DNA of 64,000 nucleotides from Zonotrichia leucophrys gambelii (taxonomy: Eukaryota; Chordata; Aves; Passeriformes; Passerellidae). The notes under the pieces are model-generated. The model was given only the letters and a program-made list of their open reading frames with translations, was not told the origin of the DNA and did not search any database. Below are positions 22,871 to 36,182 of this stretch, piece by piece. The position numbers and the translations under genes were made by a program. Within the stretch, counting starts at the first letter, position 1; each line of letters begins with the position of its first letter. The DNA lies in assembly GCF_028769735.1 (NCBI RefSeq), contig NC_088173.1, positions 11,677,038-11,741,037 of the forward strand. Direction: 5' to 3'.

Positions 22871-24589
22871 TTTTCCTTATTATTCAGTATCATTGAGATA
22901 TTATGAAAGCATGTAAGTGAGCTGGAGTATCCTGATGTATTAAGCATAGGTAGGCACAAAAAGGAAACCTGAACTGTAGCATAACTTTCTGAAAATGTGA
23001 TTTTAAATAATTAGAAAATCATATTAATTTTACAATTTTTAAACTTTACTGTAGATGGAATAGTGCTGAAAAATGCACAGGGAAGAATTAAAAGTCAGGT
23101 AAAATATGGAATTCATGTTTCTAACTGGATCAGTGAATATCTTGCAAAGTGGAAAAGCCCTACCAGAGGTAATGCCATATAGATATTAATTGCATTAAAA
23201 ATTTTTTGGTATTTCTGTTTAATGAAAGGTCTGTTATAGCTGCTAATATCAACATCCATCTGAGGCAAGCTTGTATAATAACTGAAAATGGAACAGCCTG
23301 AAATGCCTATTTTTGAGTAGTAATGTGGAACCAGTAACAGCAGCATATATTGGAAAGGAAGCAGTGGGGATTTTAAACCCAAGTTCAGTGTTTGTCTCAT
23401 TGTAATACATATCTGCAAGATACATGTGAAAAATTCCTTTCAATTTATACCTGTCACTCTCCAATTTATACATATTGAGGAGAAAAGCATCTACTTTAAC
23501 TGCTCTTAGACCTGCATGGAATCTTTTATATGTGAACATCAGAATGAAGTTTACCCAGATAATCTTTCTGTTGATGGTCAAATGCACTTGTCTTAGATCA
23601 GAACTTTACCCTATGAGCTAAATAAATCCCTTCATTAAAGAAATAGAATTACATCAGGGGTGTATTTTGCTCTATGCACACTATTCAGGTCTATTTTAGA
23701 TGAAGTGTGATTTCTAACATGATTCTAACATGAATATGAATGCCGTCTTAAAACTTTTCATAACATGAGATATGAGTCAGAAAGCAGATGCAGATGATAA
23801 CATGATGGATCCAAAAGCAATTAAGCTGGCAGCTTGGACTGGGTTGGAGTCACCTGCCTTTTCCTCCTTTGCTTCTTCAAGCTTGTAGGGAACATGATGT
23901 AGACCCTTAATGGACATATCTCACGTATCCTAATGAATTTCTTAAGCTGCTGTATATAGTTGTAGGATTTACCCTCTTTCTCCTCAGTTAATATGTGGTT
24001 CATCATCATAAAAACTGCTTGGTTTTATCCTTGATATTAAAAAAAAGCAGCCATGTTGATTTAAACATAGCTGTATATCAAGATCTACTCATTATTGAAG
24101 AATATTTGCATGGGAAACTGGTATTCTTTTTGATTTTAGAATAGTAGATCAAGGTAAATTTTCTGTCTAAAATAATCCCAGTGTGCATGAAGTAGGAGGC
24201 TGCTTTCTGTCACCTTTGGTAACAACCTGCTTTCAGATCCTGGGAAAGGATCTTTATAAACTGATGTACTGAAGTCTTCAGTGTATCAAAGTTGGGATGA
24301 CATATCTCAACATACTGTAGACCTTGCCCATTAATGCCAGACTTAGGGAAGGAAGAGGAGAGAAACACCTCAGAATTTTTTACAGAAATTGCTTGCCAAT
24401 TCTTGTGATGTTTTCACTTATCCCTTAATGTTCTCATTTAACTGGCTTAATTTTGTTTTGAATATGTGCTTTTATGTTTATATTTTTGCTCAGTGTGCAG
24501 CCTTTCAATTAATTTTAGTGGAAGTTAAATGTGCACAGTCAAAATAAAATTGCAATACCAATCTGGAAGTGTCTAAAGACAGGCAAGGT
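22871..24589. other. Unique AT-rich DNA
   Basis: No recognised gene, RNA or transposon. Several 60-110 codon open frames occur on the minus strand around 23113-23587, without family resemblance. Confidence 0.45.
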
Positions 24590-25160
24590 GTTAGCAGCCT
24601 TTTCAGCACCAAGCATGTTTTCATGTTAATAAATTGGCTACAAGAAAAAGAATCTCATTTCAAGGGAGTCACACTGTCAAGCAATTAAATCACAGCATAA
24701 AATATTAAAGCTGATTCACAATGATGGGAAAACTTCTATCACTTGTTCTAGAAACTTTGGTAGCATAAAAGCAGCAAGTAAAGGAGCATCTCAGTCTCTC
24801 TCATTTCCTGTTAGCAAGCAAGTCCGGAGTGTTCAAACAGAAGGCTAGATATAACTTTGCGGTAGTAAAACTGTTTTTTTTTTTTACTCTTGACAAAAGA
24901 ACAAATATTGTGACTGTTTCAAGATTAAAGAGGAAAATCTCCAAAGATATACTCAATTTGAAGGAAATGACACTGACTCATAGTGATACTTTGAAAAAAA
25001 TAATGGCCATGTAATGTGATTTTAATGTGCAAAGTTCAAAGAAAGATGAAGGTGAAACAGCCAAAAAAAGGTAATGGAAATGAAATTTAAATAATTATTG
25101 CTTTTGCAGCAATTCTTGCTAGTAGAAAATTTTTATTAGGCATAATTAGTTTCAATTAAA
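24590..25160. promoter_or_regulatory. AT-rich stretch with homeodomain-type motifs
   Basis: TTAATAAATTGGC, CAATTAAATC, AAATAATTATTG and GCATAATTAG occur through this stretch, with a T run at about 24872-24882. It is similar in texture to conserved non-coding DNA, with no stronger evidence. Confidence 0.15.
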
Positions 25161-25660
25161 TATTTGTCCTCTATAATGTCTACAAAATTTACAGGCATTT
25201 TTTGCAGCTTTTATAGAAGGATTTTAAAAATCACACTGCACACAGCATGCATAGAGATATGTCTTGAATTATCCCTTCTGAATCTACTTGAGGAAGGTAA
25301 ATATGTCTGGATCCATCAAGAAGGCAGGGCATGGCTTTCTGGTTTTGTTGCCTGATCCCTAAAGCCCTGGTGCAATTTACAGTACCTGGAAATACCAGGC
25401 AGTATGGAGCCTAAGGAACTGATGCTGTAACATATCAGACCTTTTTTCCCCCTCTTGATGTGATTTTAATTCCACAAACTCATTCTTCTGGGGAGAGAGA
25501 CTTTGGAAATAGGAGCTGGGCAAAATATTTTGCCGAGTGCTCTGTCCTGCTGCTCATGGAGGGAGGAGTTGGTAAAGGAAAAAGAAGAAACATTGCCTCA
25601 TGCACCATATTTACAGGGTGTGATTTTTTTAATTGTTGGGAACTTGTAACATAGTACAGT
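25161..25660. other. Unique DNA, nothing recognised
   Basis: Two short open frames on the plus strand (25164-25355; 25460-25654) have no resemblance to a known family. Confidence 0.4.
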
Positions 25661-25960
25661 TGTAGTAAAAAACATTTTACATCTCAAAATTATGAGTATG
25701 CTTCATAATTTTCCAATTATGATGATATTAAAACATTGATATGTAATTATATCTATGTTTTGTCACTGGCAATGTTGACCCTAATGGTACATTATCCCAA
25801 TAAATTACCATGAAATGACAATTTGCAATATTCTCTTTTCAAAAAGGTTTGCACATACTGCATTATTCATAAAATGTATTGTGAAAACCAGCTAAACCTG
25901 GGTTAAGCTGTTGGCTCAATATAGCATAAATACATAAAAATGTCAAAGTCCTGGAAAATT
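25661..25960. promoter_or_regulatory. AT-rich candidate conserved element with palindrome
   Basis: It contains a perfect 10-bp inverted repeat (AAAATTATGA at 25686-25695; TCATAATTTT at 25703-25712, 7-base spacer), then CCAATTATGATG, ATGTAATTAT and CAATTTGCAATATT. The repeated ATTATG/CATAAT cores resemble HOX/CDX-type sites. Motif evidence only. Confidence 0.2.
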
Positions 25961-26424
25961 TGATTTATGTTTTGCACCTTGGGCAAATACCAGCTAAACA
26001 TATAGTTTTCAAATTTTTGTCTTTTTCTGCAGGGAATATTTTTCCAGTTGCTAAGGAACTACTAGCTGAGAATATATGGCACTGATGAAAATTTAGCTAG
26101 TTCTTATTAGCTCATAAAAGCAATCATGTTATTTTGGTCCTTGTGCTGCAGTGGGAATCTTGAAAACTAGTTAATTTTATTTAAGCAATTATATTGCCAG
26201 TTCTATGAAATCTGCACATATTTTTGCAAGAAGAGGGTAGAAATCAGAAATAACAATCACAAATTTGAATATTTATGAAAGCCTTGAAACTGGTGAAGGT
26301 TTATTTTTACAAAAAGGTGTTATGGTACTGTTAAAAAAGTTGATTTTTAGTAATCTACCTACTAAAATCCTTGCTCCAATAAATAGACCAAGTTCATTTT
26401 CTGTGTTTCTCTTTCTGAAATAGC
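25961..26424. other. Unique AT-rich DNA
   Basis: Nothing recognised. Confidence 0.4.
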
Positions 26425-26585
26425 TGCATCTTGAGACAGGGCTGGGTGAGAGTCCCCTCGGGCTTCCCTGCTCCCTGGGGACTGTGCTGGGCACTGTGGG
26501 GCCATGGGAAGGGGTCTCCCTCAGCTCACCTCTGCTGGGGTACAACCCTGCACCCAGGCTCACCTGCCACCTCTTTTCTGGGGAG
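26425..26585. other. GC-richer block of unknown origin
   Basis: About 160 bases with C and G runs (TCCCTGGGGACT, GTGGGGCCATGGG, CCTCTGCTGGGG) abruptly interrupt AT-rich DNA. A short minus-strand frame crosses it (26273-26563) without family resemblance. It is possibly a decayed transposon or pseudogene fragment. Confidence 0.3.
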
Positions 26586-29500
26586 GGAAACTGAGAAATG
26601 AATGAAGGGCAGCAGGCAGAAATATATGAACCTGTGAATGTACTAGGCAGGCCAATTTAAAATTACTTTTCCTATAATACACCAACTGGGGCACAAATAC
26701 GGTTAGATGGAAAAGGAGTGGTTTTTTTACATTGTGTATATAAATCCTGAAACTTCTTGTCCTAGGATAATAGCTTGAAATATAATCCAGAAAACATTTT
26801 AAACAAAAAGGCAGAGATACAGTTTTTGACACTGCATGTTTTTGAGTAGTTTTTTAAAGGCAAAGGGAGCAATATTAAGAGAACTATGGTTTCAGCTTGC
26901 TTTATCATTTTCCAAAGTGGTTGCAGTCGGCCACTTGTAGTCACCCAACTGCTGTGGTCTGCTCAGTATGTTGTTCCTTATGTTCCTACTGTGAGATGAT
27001 GCTGAAAAGGTAAACATTTAAATGTTTCCCCATAATTTTCTATAAAAAGACCAACTATAGTCAAATGGTTTTTTTGACACTAGTGAAAAGTCAGGACAGG
27101 GAAAATGTCATCCCCTTGAATGGAGAAGGGAAGGTGTACTTAAATAATTTTCACATCAGCTTTATTAAGATAGACCCCAAATTACACATAAAGAAATTGA
27201 CATAAATAGAAGATAACTGGATTAAGGGGGTTAGGTTAGCTATTGGAATAAAACTCTTAACATTTAGAAGAACAAACGGATTACTGGTCCACCAGTACCA
27301 CTGATGACAATAAGAGATCACCATGCCTGGAGGACTTTTAGAATAGTTTAGATAAACATCTGTCAGCACTGACAGTGGGACAGTGGTTTGTGCATTAGGG
27401 CAAGCAGCTGTGTTGATCAGTCAGCCTGTAGTCTTTAAAATATGAAAAGCTAGTAAGTGTAATGCTTGTAGCACGACAACAAACTCCTTGCAAACCCATC
27501 CTATAAAACATGAGTAAACTTAAAAAACAAAAATCAAAATATGAATAGCAGTCAAATTTTTACTCTTTTTTTTTTTGTCCTACAAATTAAAAAATACAAG
27601 ATGGACCATAGATTTATTGTATTCCCCAAAACATTTAAACTGAAAGTGTAATTAGATGAGCTAAATACTGTCTGAAGTCCTTTACAAGTGTGTGATTCTG
27701 TAAACAATGCCCCCAGTGTCTGAAGAGTTGATGGACACACATGGTCAAACTGAGCAGAGGATGCAACTGACCCCTGACACTTTTGTGACTGTCATTCTCC
27801 ACTAACTATAAAATGAGACAGAATTAATAGCATTTAGAGCTTTGGCATGCAGGTACATCTAAGGTTTTCACACAGGGAACCTATGAGGAATGCTATGGGT
27901 TGTTCTACAGCTTTTTTCATGGATAGTTAGAGGGGTCTTGATTTGGATACATTAGATAGCTTGAACAGAATAATTTTTTTTCCAAAAGAAGAAAATCTGT
28001 GGGCATTAATATTTATGTTGTATTATGACCATTTTGTTAGTAATTTAAAGCACAAAAATTGCATAGACATTTGATGAAATGGGAGGAATAACTTAGTCAA
28101 GGTAATTTAGTAAGCATACCCACTGAAAAGCTCTGTTCTTGGTAAGATTGCAATTTACAGAGAGTTTGCAAAAAGAAAAAGGCAAGCAAAAACAAAAAGC
28201 TAATAGGCAAAAGTGAGAACACTCAGATCTTCCTGGAAAAAAATTCCATAAAATATTAATGGTAAAAGAATTTCTTTTAGCAGCCAATTCCAGTCTTGTA
28301 TATGTGAGATGTGAAACAAAAATTCCTATTGGGAATATAAAGAAAAGCTCCTAGAAAATAAGGGACTTCCTCTTTTCCCTTTTATTAAAGTTACGCTTTA
28401 TTAAAAGGGTAACAACCAATCTATAAATATTATCAGGTTCAATTAATACAATGATAATGACAATAGGCATCAACTTTATAAAGGACTGTTGTGAGCTTGT
28501 GATTTTGCTAACTGAGAGTTTATGCCACTACTTAGCTCAGTGCTGGACTTACTGATGTGCTGTTCCCACCATGGTTTAATTCACAGCCCCTTCTAAAGAA
28601 GACAAAAGTAGGTTTTGCAAGAGATACAGGTAGAAGAGCATGTAAAATTTCTGGAAAGAGAATTTTGCAAAGGCTTCTAGAAAATTTTGCTGCGTGGCAA
28701 TGTGGCCTCCAAAAGTCCTGTCCCACTTTTTCTCTCAGCAAGTCAGGAATTGTTCTCAAACTTCACTCTCTCCTGCACTCATCTGGGCTCCTTGGGGCAG
28801 ACATATGTGGGATGGGCTGTACCAATCCATTAAATCACCATGCTTGGAAGATTTCCCTCTTAGCCATATCCAGCGTTTGTTTGGTTTTTATACCACGTGA
28901 CTGAAAAAAACAGATAATGGAAAACCTGACAGTTTGGCAGTTATGTTTTCATTTTAGATTCAGATCCCTTAAGCTACAATTGGGACTATTAAGTAAAATT
29001 TTCACATTCAACTCAAAGACTAAATCAGCAGGCATTCTGGAATATAAAGTGAGTAGTATACTCTATAGCAAAAATAAATGCTTTCATAATGATTTACATG
29101 TTTACAGTATAACAGTGGCTAATGTGCAGTAAAGTCAAATCTCAATAAAAATGAGTTAATTAAATCTTATTTTAATGCTGAGAAAAAGAAATAAACATCA
29201 TGCATGGCTGATATAAATATTAATTGCCAGCAAGATGACATATAAAAGCATAATATTCTGTTATAATAATGAAGCAAACCCTGAAATGGCAGACTACTGT
29301 TCACCACTGCATATACACTGTCTATACACTGTCAGGGCATGGGAGACAGCTGCAGATCTTGTAAATAAGGTCTTATTAACTAGGGAAAAAGACCCCTTTT
29401 CTATTTCACCATTCTAAAATATGTCATAGCACTGAAAATACCTTTGTAATCTACTCTCTGTGTATTTGCCTGTGCATGTGTGGAATGAAAGAAACCAATT

Positions 29501-32434
29501 TTTCCGCATCTGTATTAACCCACAAACTTATGGTCATGTTTTTTTGATAATGAGATAAAAGGATCCTCAAGAAAAAAAGGTTTCTAGAGAAAATATACAG
29601 ATTAAATAACTCATTGGTCCTTTCTATCAGACAGATCTTTCTGTGACATAGCGTCAAGTGAGGGACACATTCTGTGCATTTGTCCTCTTGCAATTTCATT
29701 CATATTTCTGTTTATTCAGAATGCCAAAATCAGTACTTTTGCAATGTTGCTGAAAAACAAGAACATTACAAAATTAGCTTCAGAATTTCACTGCTTATCT
29801 TTATCTGACACAAGTTGACATTGGTAATTTAAAAATCATAGCATTTCTTTTGACTGGTGCAGTGATCAGCTGGCATGCCTAATGCCATGGGATGCTGGAT
29901 TAAATCCAAACCACATACTCTCTCTGTAATACATAGGGAAAGGCCTTTTCTTTTATTGCTCTATACACTTGGTTAAATACTCTTGCTCTGCTTCTCAGCT
30001 GATGTAAGTTGAAGTTTTGTTGAAGTCAACTTAGTGAATTAGTGAGCTCTGTCAACTCATAACTGCCCATGATTGTGTTCCTAAAATATTTATCAAATTA
30101 TTGCACCAGCTTTGAAATTCTAGATGTGGTAGGAATGCCAAACATCAGATGTAGTAGACCAGCTTATTTTCAGAGCAGTTCTGCTGATTTCTGAGGCTCT
30201 GGTTGCAGAGTGAAGTATTACTCTATGTGAATAAGATAATCCTGATTCAACTCCTAAGTCATTCGGATAAAAACATAAGTGCATGCCTGCAAAGGAAAAA
30301 ACATGTAAGTTCTTGGCTATTGGGATTCCTTTACTGATGAACTCCTGCTTCATGCCACTGGTGGATTCTCATGTGCAAATGAAAATGTCAGGTAGGTGAT
30401 TAGACAGACTTTCTTATGGTGCAGCTCCACAAAACAAATGATGCTCCTGCAATTGGATTCCTTAGAGGGTGATTCTTATCCTATTGAAAGCATTAGCTGT
30501 GTCTTTGAAACACTAATTTCTTCTGCAAACATGTCCAAATTACTGCATGATGGATCCTTTGTATAGTATAATTTTATCACTTGTCTTCCCAGTGATTGCA
30601 AACTATAAAATGTTAAACTGAACATAAAAAGCCCTTACTGATAAGGTTTGTTTTAATATTTGTAGTTAAAAAGGTATTTTTGTTTATCAATCAATCAAAT
30701 GAAAAATCACACTTTATTAGATGGGATGAAAAAATCTACTAGAGTATTTTAAGATGGAAAGATTCTAATAAACTACATTTGGATAGGTTTTTTTATAAGA
30801 CAATCTAATACATACACATTATCAGTTTTTGGGTTTTTTTGTTGTTAATATTCTGGCTTCTTGCTTTTAAGATCATTCCATCTTTGAGGGTTTTTTTGCT
30901 GGACTTGGGGTCCAGATAGAATTTGCTTAGACTTTTTGGTAACCCAGGGATGAGTGAAGCTTTGCTGCTTTTCAGTTTTTCCCAGGTGCTTCATTAGACT
31001 GTGACTTGTGCAGATTTACAAAGGTGTATGTGTGACTTTCATCAACAGAGCACACAAACATGCAAAGTCTATAATATTGATGAGACTGGAATGATTAAAT
31101 GAGTGCAGGGAAGAGAAGCACATCTGGATGGCTCCCACATTAAACGTCTGAATGACAACAAATACATGATGACAGCAGTAGGGAAAGAAAGTGGAGTGGG
31201 TGAGAAAAATCTGGAGGCAAAGAATTAACTTTAAATGCACCAGTCTTTCAGACTGTATCTTCTGCAATATTTTCCCTCTTCTCTTCTTAACCATGTGACA
31301 AAGATGTACAGAGTTGCCTTCATCTAATACTGAAATTTGTTAAAATAAGGATATTAGTGTCCTTAGATAAAGATATCTCTGTACCCCCTCCTCCATGCAC
31401 TCCTCAGCACCATCCTCCCCCCCTGCTTCCCTCCTGGTTTCAAAGCTTAATTCACTGTACAGTCTTTACCCAACACCTTTTCCAACCAAGCCTGGCTTCT
31501 GGAGGCAGATAAAAAGCAGCAGCACACACATACAAGCAAGTCTAATGGGCTTGCCAAAAAGTTGGTTGAAGATAACTAAACTTTGAAGTTGAAGGCACTA
31601 GTGCTGGTGTGATTTTGCAGCTCAGGTTCACAGCTAGTCTCACTCTTTGTAAATTCAAAGGCTACTAAAGAAACAGAGAAGGTTTCTGTGAAAAGTAAAC
31701 ATGGTACAGATATACTGTCTAGTTGACCTATGCCCAAAGACAATCATTGTGTGGCTTTCTTTTTTCCTTTCAATTCATTTATTTTCTAACAGCAGGAATA
31801 GAAAGGGATTCAGATATGCAAATATTTTAGTTTTGTATATTCTTAGATTAATCAAGAAGGCCTTCTCTGATAGACATGAAAGATACATAATAATGAAAAA
31901 GTAGCAATAAAAATGTTTGTCCTGACATCTGTTTCAAATCTTAAATATTTGAGAACGAACTGCTTCGAATAAATGTAATAAGCAAGGAGTTAAGTTGGAG
32001 GACTGAGGGATCCTGGTAAATGACAACCTCAGTTACTTCAGTTACAGAATATAAACATTCACAAGGAGGTACAGGAACAAACAGGAATCTTTGTGCCAGT
32101 GATGGGTTGCTGTTCATTGTACTTCCAGAAATCCCTTTTCAAATGCTGATAAGCTGCAGTCTGCTGCTATTGCTCATGGCATTGGCAGTGCTACACACCA
32201 ATTACCTGTCAAAGGTATTTTCAAAGCAAATGTGCAGCTTCTTGATTTTCAGCTTTATTCCTCCTACAAGCCAGAAAAAGGAAAGTAATAACAGGGTATG
32301 TCTGAACCAAAGTGTGTTTTTTTTCAAACGAAGAAAGATCATATTTGTTATTTCTCGCATTGAACAGAAAGTTTAACTGTGCCTGCTTGAAATGTTTAAT
32401 CTGCAGCATCTGTACAGGGAGCCAAATGGTTAGA
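26586..32434. other. Unique AT-rich DNA, nothing recognised
   Basis: Nearly 6 kb without a recognised gene or transposon. A small exact tandem pair TATACACTGTC lies at 29312-29322 and 29323-29333. T-rich runs lie near 30790-30895. Confidence 0.5.
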
Positions 32435-32531
32435 GCATTTTTTCAGCATCCCTCCCACTCCCAAGGTGACACTGGGAGAGGCACAGGTCCCCAGTGTCTC
32501 TTTGGGAGTGGGAGGGATGCTGAAAAAATGC
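32435..32531. repeat. 97-bp near-perfect inverted repeat (long hairpin)
   Basis: The left arm 32435-32476 and right arm 32490-32531 (42 bases each) are reverse complements except at two places: 32465/32501 (G opposite T, a possible GU wobble) and 32467/32499 (T opposite T). The outer 29 bases of each arm pair perfectly. The loop is 13 bases (32477-32489). A transcript from either strand would fold into a very stable stem of about 42 bp. The unpaired flanks differ, so the palindrome ends sharply. Possible origins: a fold-back template-switch during replication, a tiny foldback element, or a microRNA or siRNA-type precursor. Nothing in the sequence decides between them, and it matches no microRNA I recognise. 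Confidence 0.9.
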
Positions 32532-35500
32532 AGCTGGGTGACAGTAGTATCCTGCTTCTCCCCTTCACTACTTTAGAAATCTGACCACGGAGAAAAAAAT
32601 TTGAGTCAAGACTGGCAATGTAGTTAACATAAAATGATTATTTTTATTATTGAAGTCAGCTGAAGTCACATTTTTGGATACCATGGCATTCACCAAAAAT
32701 GCTGTGCCTGGCTCTAACTATCCTGCAGCTGTCACAACTGTTGGTAGCATTTGGCTGTAGAGACAAAGGACCATTCACTTTCCTGTTGCTGTGATGCTCA
32801 CTTATAATGACAACAGAAATTAGCCAAGAACAGCATGTTTAGGTACCACCAGCGTGTTCCTCTGGATGCTTCAACGGGATAGAGAAAGACAACATCTCAC
32901 AGCATCATGGGTGAACAGCCACTGACTTGTGCTGGGTCTATTCCAGCCTCTGAAATGGTGAGCATCTTCTGGAAAGAGGGGAAAGCAACAATGGTGGCCC
33001 AATATGCTCAGCTTCTATTCAGTCTGGCCAGATAGAGGTAGAGTAACTTTGGTTCTCTACTTCCCTCCAGTTCTCCATGTGCAAAACAGCTAATCATAGT
33101 CTTAAGGCATGTTATTGAGCCAGGAGGAGAACAAATTAGAATGTTGACATTAGGATCCTAAAGTTGAATTTTGTGTAAAATTTTCCTATGTATGTAATTA
33201 ATATGCCTCCTGGGAAAATGCAGCTGGAAGTTTCTACATGGAAAACTCTGTTTAAGATACACAGAGCTGTGGTATGCTAATCTAATTCAGAATTTAAAAC
33301 TGAAATATAGATAAACTGATAATTATAGCTATATAAATAACACAACTTCAATTGTGTGTGAATGTCCTAACTGGCATGTGACATGCAGACTACTGCCAAT
33401 TTTTAATTTCCAGTAGAATCAGCTACAGCTGTGATTCCTACTGTGAAAATTTGTGTGTTACTGAATATGTATTTTTAATGAACCCAGTAGTCATTCAGTC
33501 AACAAAAAGTCAGAAGCTTAATCCTCTTGTTTGAGGTTTGTGAAGAACTAAGTTTGGCATCCTGCTTGTTATGCTAAAGGAAACAACTGAGAGTTTGAAA
33601 CACTTGTCTACCATATGACAATTTGGTGGTTTCTGCCTTTCTAGACAAATAATGTGGCAAAAGCCCCAATTCTAGTACCAGACCAATCTGGCTGAATGTG
33701 CCTGGTCAAAGAGACTGAAGTGTTCCATGTGCCTTTGCTTAATGTGCTCAGCACAGCACAAAGTTACTGCTAAATGGCTGCACTTTGTTTTCTGACTTCT
33801 AGTAGTATATTTTGATATGAATCAGTCCTTGAAAAGGTCTGTAATAAAAATTGGGGGTAAATATATTGTCACATGCAAATTAGATGCCTCTTTCATATGC
33901 CTAGTTCCATGTTGGGGTAGACAGTTTTGGAAATCCCAATAACCGTGCTTTGATTTGTGTACCTGACTTTACATATATTGCCCAAAAATTAAGGGAAAAA
34001 AATTCAACATAGATACTGGGGAATTATTTTTTTTAGCAGAAATACCTTGAATAAGTTCTGTTCTTATCAGACGGCATGGATTTGCATCACATTGCCCTCT
34101 TAGGGAAGTCTACCACATATGGTGCCTGTTATCTAGCTCAAAAATAGTCATTCATCTCGTTTCTCAGAGGCACACACCCCAGTATTCTTGAGGCTGGGAC
34201 TCCCTAGGATGTATGATGTCTTCTGATGAGCTGAGGAGAAAGAAGTTCTGGGACTGGTACACAGGCAGAGAATGACAGTGTAACCTCAGGGGCTTCTCTA
34301 TTTTGGCAGGTTGGCGGCTGGATGTGAACTAGGTTCTGGAGCCCCCAGCCTCTGTAGTCAGAGCTGTCTGTTTTCTTGCCACATCTAGCAACCTTGGACT
34401 GTTACATCTCCTTTGCTGCTTGCTTGGGGTACTTTTCTCACAGGAGCTGCACTGAACTGCCTCACTGTGGCTCCATTTCTTCTTTAAGGTTCAGTTTACC
34501 CTTAGACTACATTATATACTCCAGGGACCCCAAGACTATGTTGAACATTCAATTCTTCCTTCTGCTGCTGTTTTCTGTTTTGCCAGCCCTTTTCATTTCT
34601 ATTAGCATTATTTTGCCTTCTAACTGGGTATTTTTAGATGATTTTTTTTGCCTCATTTGGACATTAATTGGATTTAGAGAGAGAAATGTTACAGTAAAAC
34701 CATTTTATATTAGCTAGCTATAATGAGGTTTCTTTGCTGAGTTAGTTACAAAATTTTTATAAAGAGCCCAGACTACAGCAGGAGAAGGGAACAGAAGCAC
34801 AAATGACATATGTACAGGAATAAAGTGTCAGTGCCCCATAAAAAAGAAATACCTCCTGAAAACTAAAAGGGAAATCATGAAGCTTCAGAGTAAAGGAAAT
34901 TGTACCAGATTTCCTGAAACATGGCATTTTGTCTACACTGCAGGAAGATGTGAAGTACTTTTTGACCTTAAAGTCTGCTTCTGAAGCAGCTATATAACAA
35001 TGTCATCGTAAAGGGCCCTCTTCATTCACTGCTAATGACTTTCTTATCAAAATTGTGCAGTTTACAATCCAGAGGATGATTTTTGTAGTTGCTTGCACTC
35101 CTAACTGCTCTTGGGATCTAGGAATTGAGCTGCTTTTTGTGCCTTTTACATTACCACCAGTAATAAAAAACCTGCAATTCAACACAGCAAAATTCATTCC
35201 ACTCTGGGAGCCCTTTGCAGTGCTAACTGAGGGAAGAGTCTTGGTTTTATCAGAAAGTTGATAGGACTCTGAGGCTTACAGGGTACTGATGTGCAAGAAT
35301 GTGTTACTTAAGAACTTTCTTGTTTTAAAATATTTGCATTACCTTTATTTTCCTTATGTTTATAATTTCTCAGTTGCTTATTTAAGATAACTGCTTTCCT
35401 TGGAAAGGAAAAAATTGATATTGTCCTAAGCAATAATCATGCAGCATCTGGATGAAGGAGGCTTTATAGCAGAATTCTTTACTGTGTGCTGGCAATTTTG

Positions 35501-36152
35501 TACCCGCTGTTTCTACTTAGGAACTGTTGCATTTTCATGCACAAACCTGTGTCCTGGATTCAGGACATTACTTGTGTTTCCATTTCTGAAATAAAACTTA
35601 GGAGGCAGTTATAATTTAGAAAAATATTTTGTGACTCTGCATCAAATGCATTTATTCAAATGTGTGTGTAAGGGCTCCTTTGGCAGTAAAGCCACTTAGC
35701 TTCGTATGGAAACCACTTTCAACATAAGACCTCTAATGTTTTTTGTCCGAGTACGTCTTCTAAGGACTTAAAAGTTGTATAGGAGATATATGGTTGGGAA
35801 TAGACAGCACAGCTTGGCTCCAGGGAGTAAGGAGACACTCGGCCTGGCCTATATATTGCAATCCCCATCTAGATCTTGAGAACATTTCTTCTGACAGAAT
35901 GGAAGGACAAACAACTCCCACTGCAAGAATGGAGCAGAGCTACCACAAGAATTATTATGACTGCAGCATTGTTGGGCAATATTGCTATGTAAGATGGCTT
36001 TTTTTTGTTGTTTTTTTAGGGGTCTTCCTGGCATCCCATAATTCTGTGCACCATCTTTATGATTCCCATGCTTCAGGAGACACTGTAGTCTTTCAGCAAC
36101 GGTAAGCTTTGCTCTCTCCTTGCATTGCCACTATGTTATATCAATAAAATGC
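32532..36152. other. Unique AT-rich DNA
   Basis: No recognised gene or transposon. A 103-codon open frame at 35794-36105 ends next to a donor-like ACG|GTAAGC, but most of its second half is a T-rich low-complexity stretch. Confidence 0.45.
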
Positions 36153-36182
36153 CATCAGAATGTCTGCATTCTGATGCAGACA
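36153..36182. repeat. Two overlapping inverted repeats
   Basis: CATCAGAATG (36153-36162) pairs with CATTCTGATG (36167-36176) across TCTG. TGTCTGCA (36161-36168) pairs with TGCAGACA (36175-36182) across TTCTGA. Both are perfect, share bases and cannot form at the same time, so the segment could switch between two hairpins. Confidence 0.8.

Noticed and set aside
27780..27840. Another MIR-like word (ACTATAAAATGAGACAG)
   Set aside because: The match covers only about a dozen bases, with no further core words in order.
35794..36105. 103-codon frame ending at a donor-like ACG|GTAAGC
   Set aside because: The second half is a T-rich low-complexity tract giving Phe/Val/Leu runs. There is no family resemblance and no partner exon.
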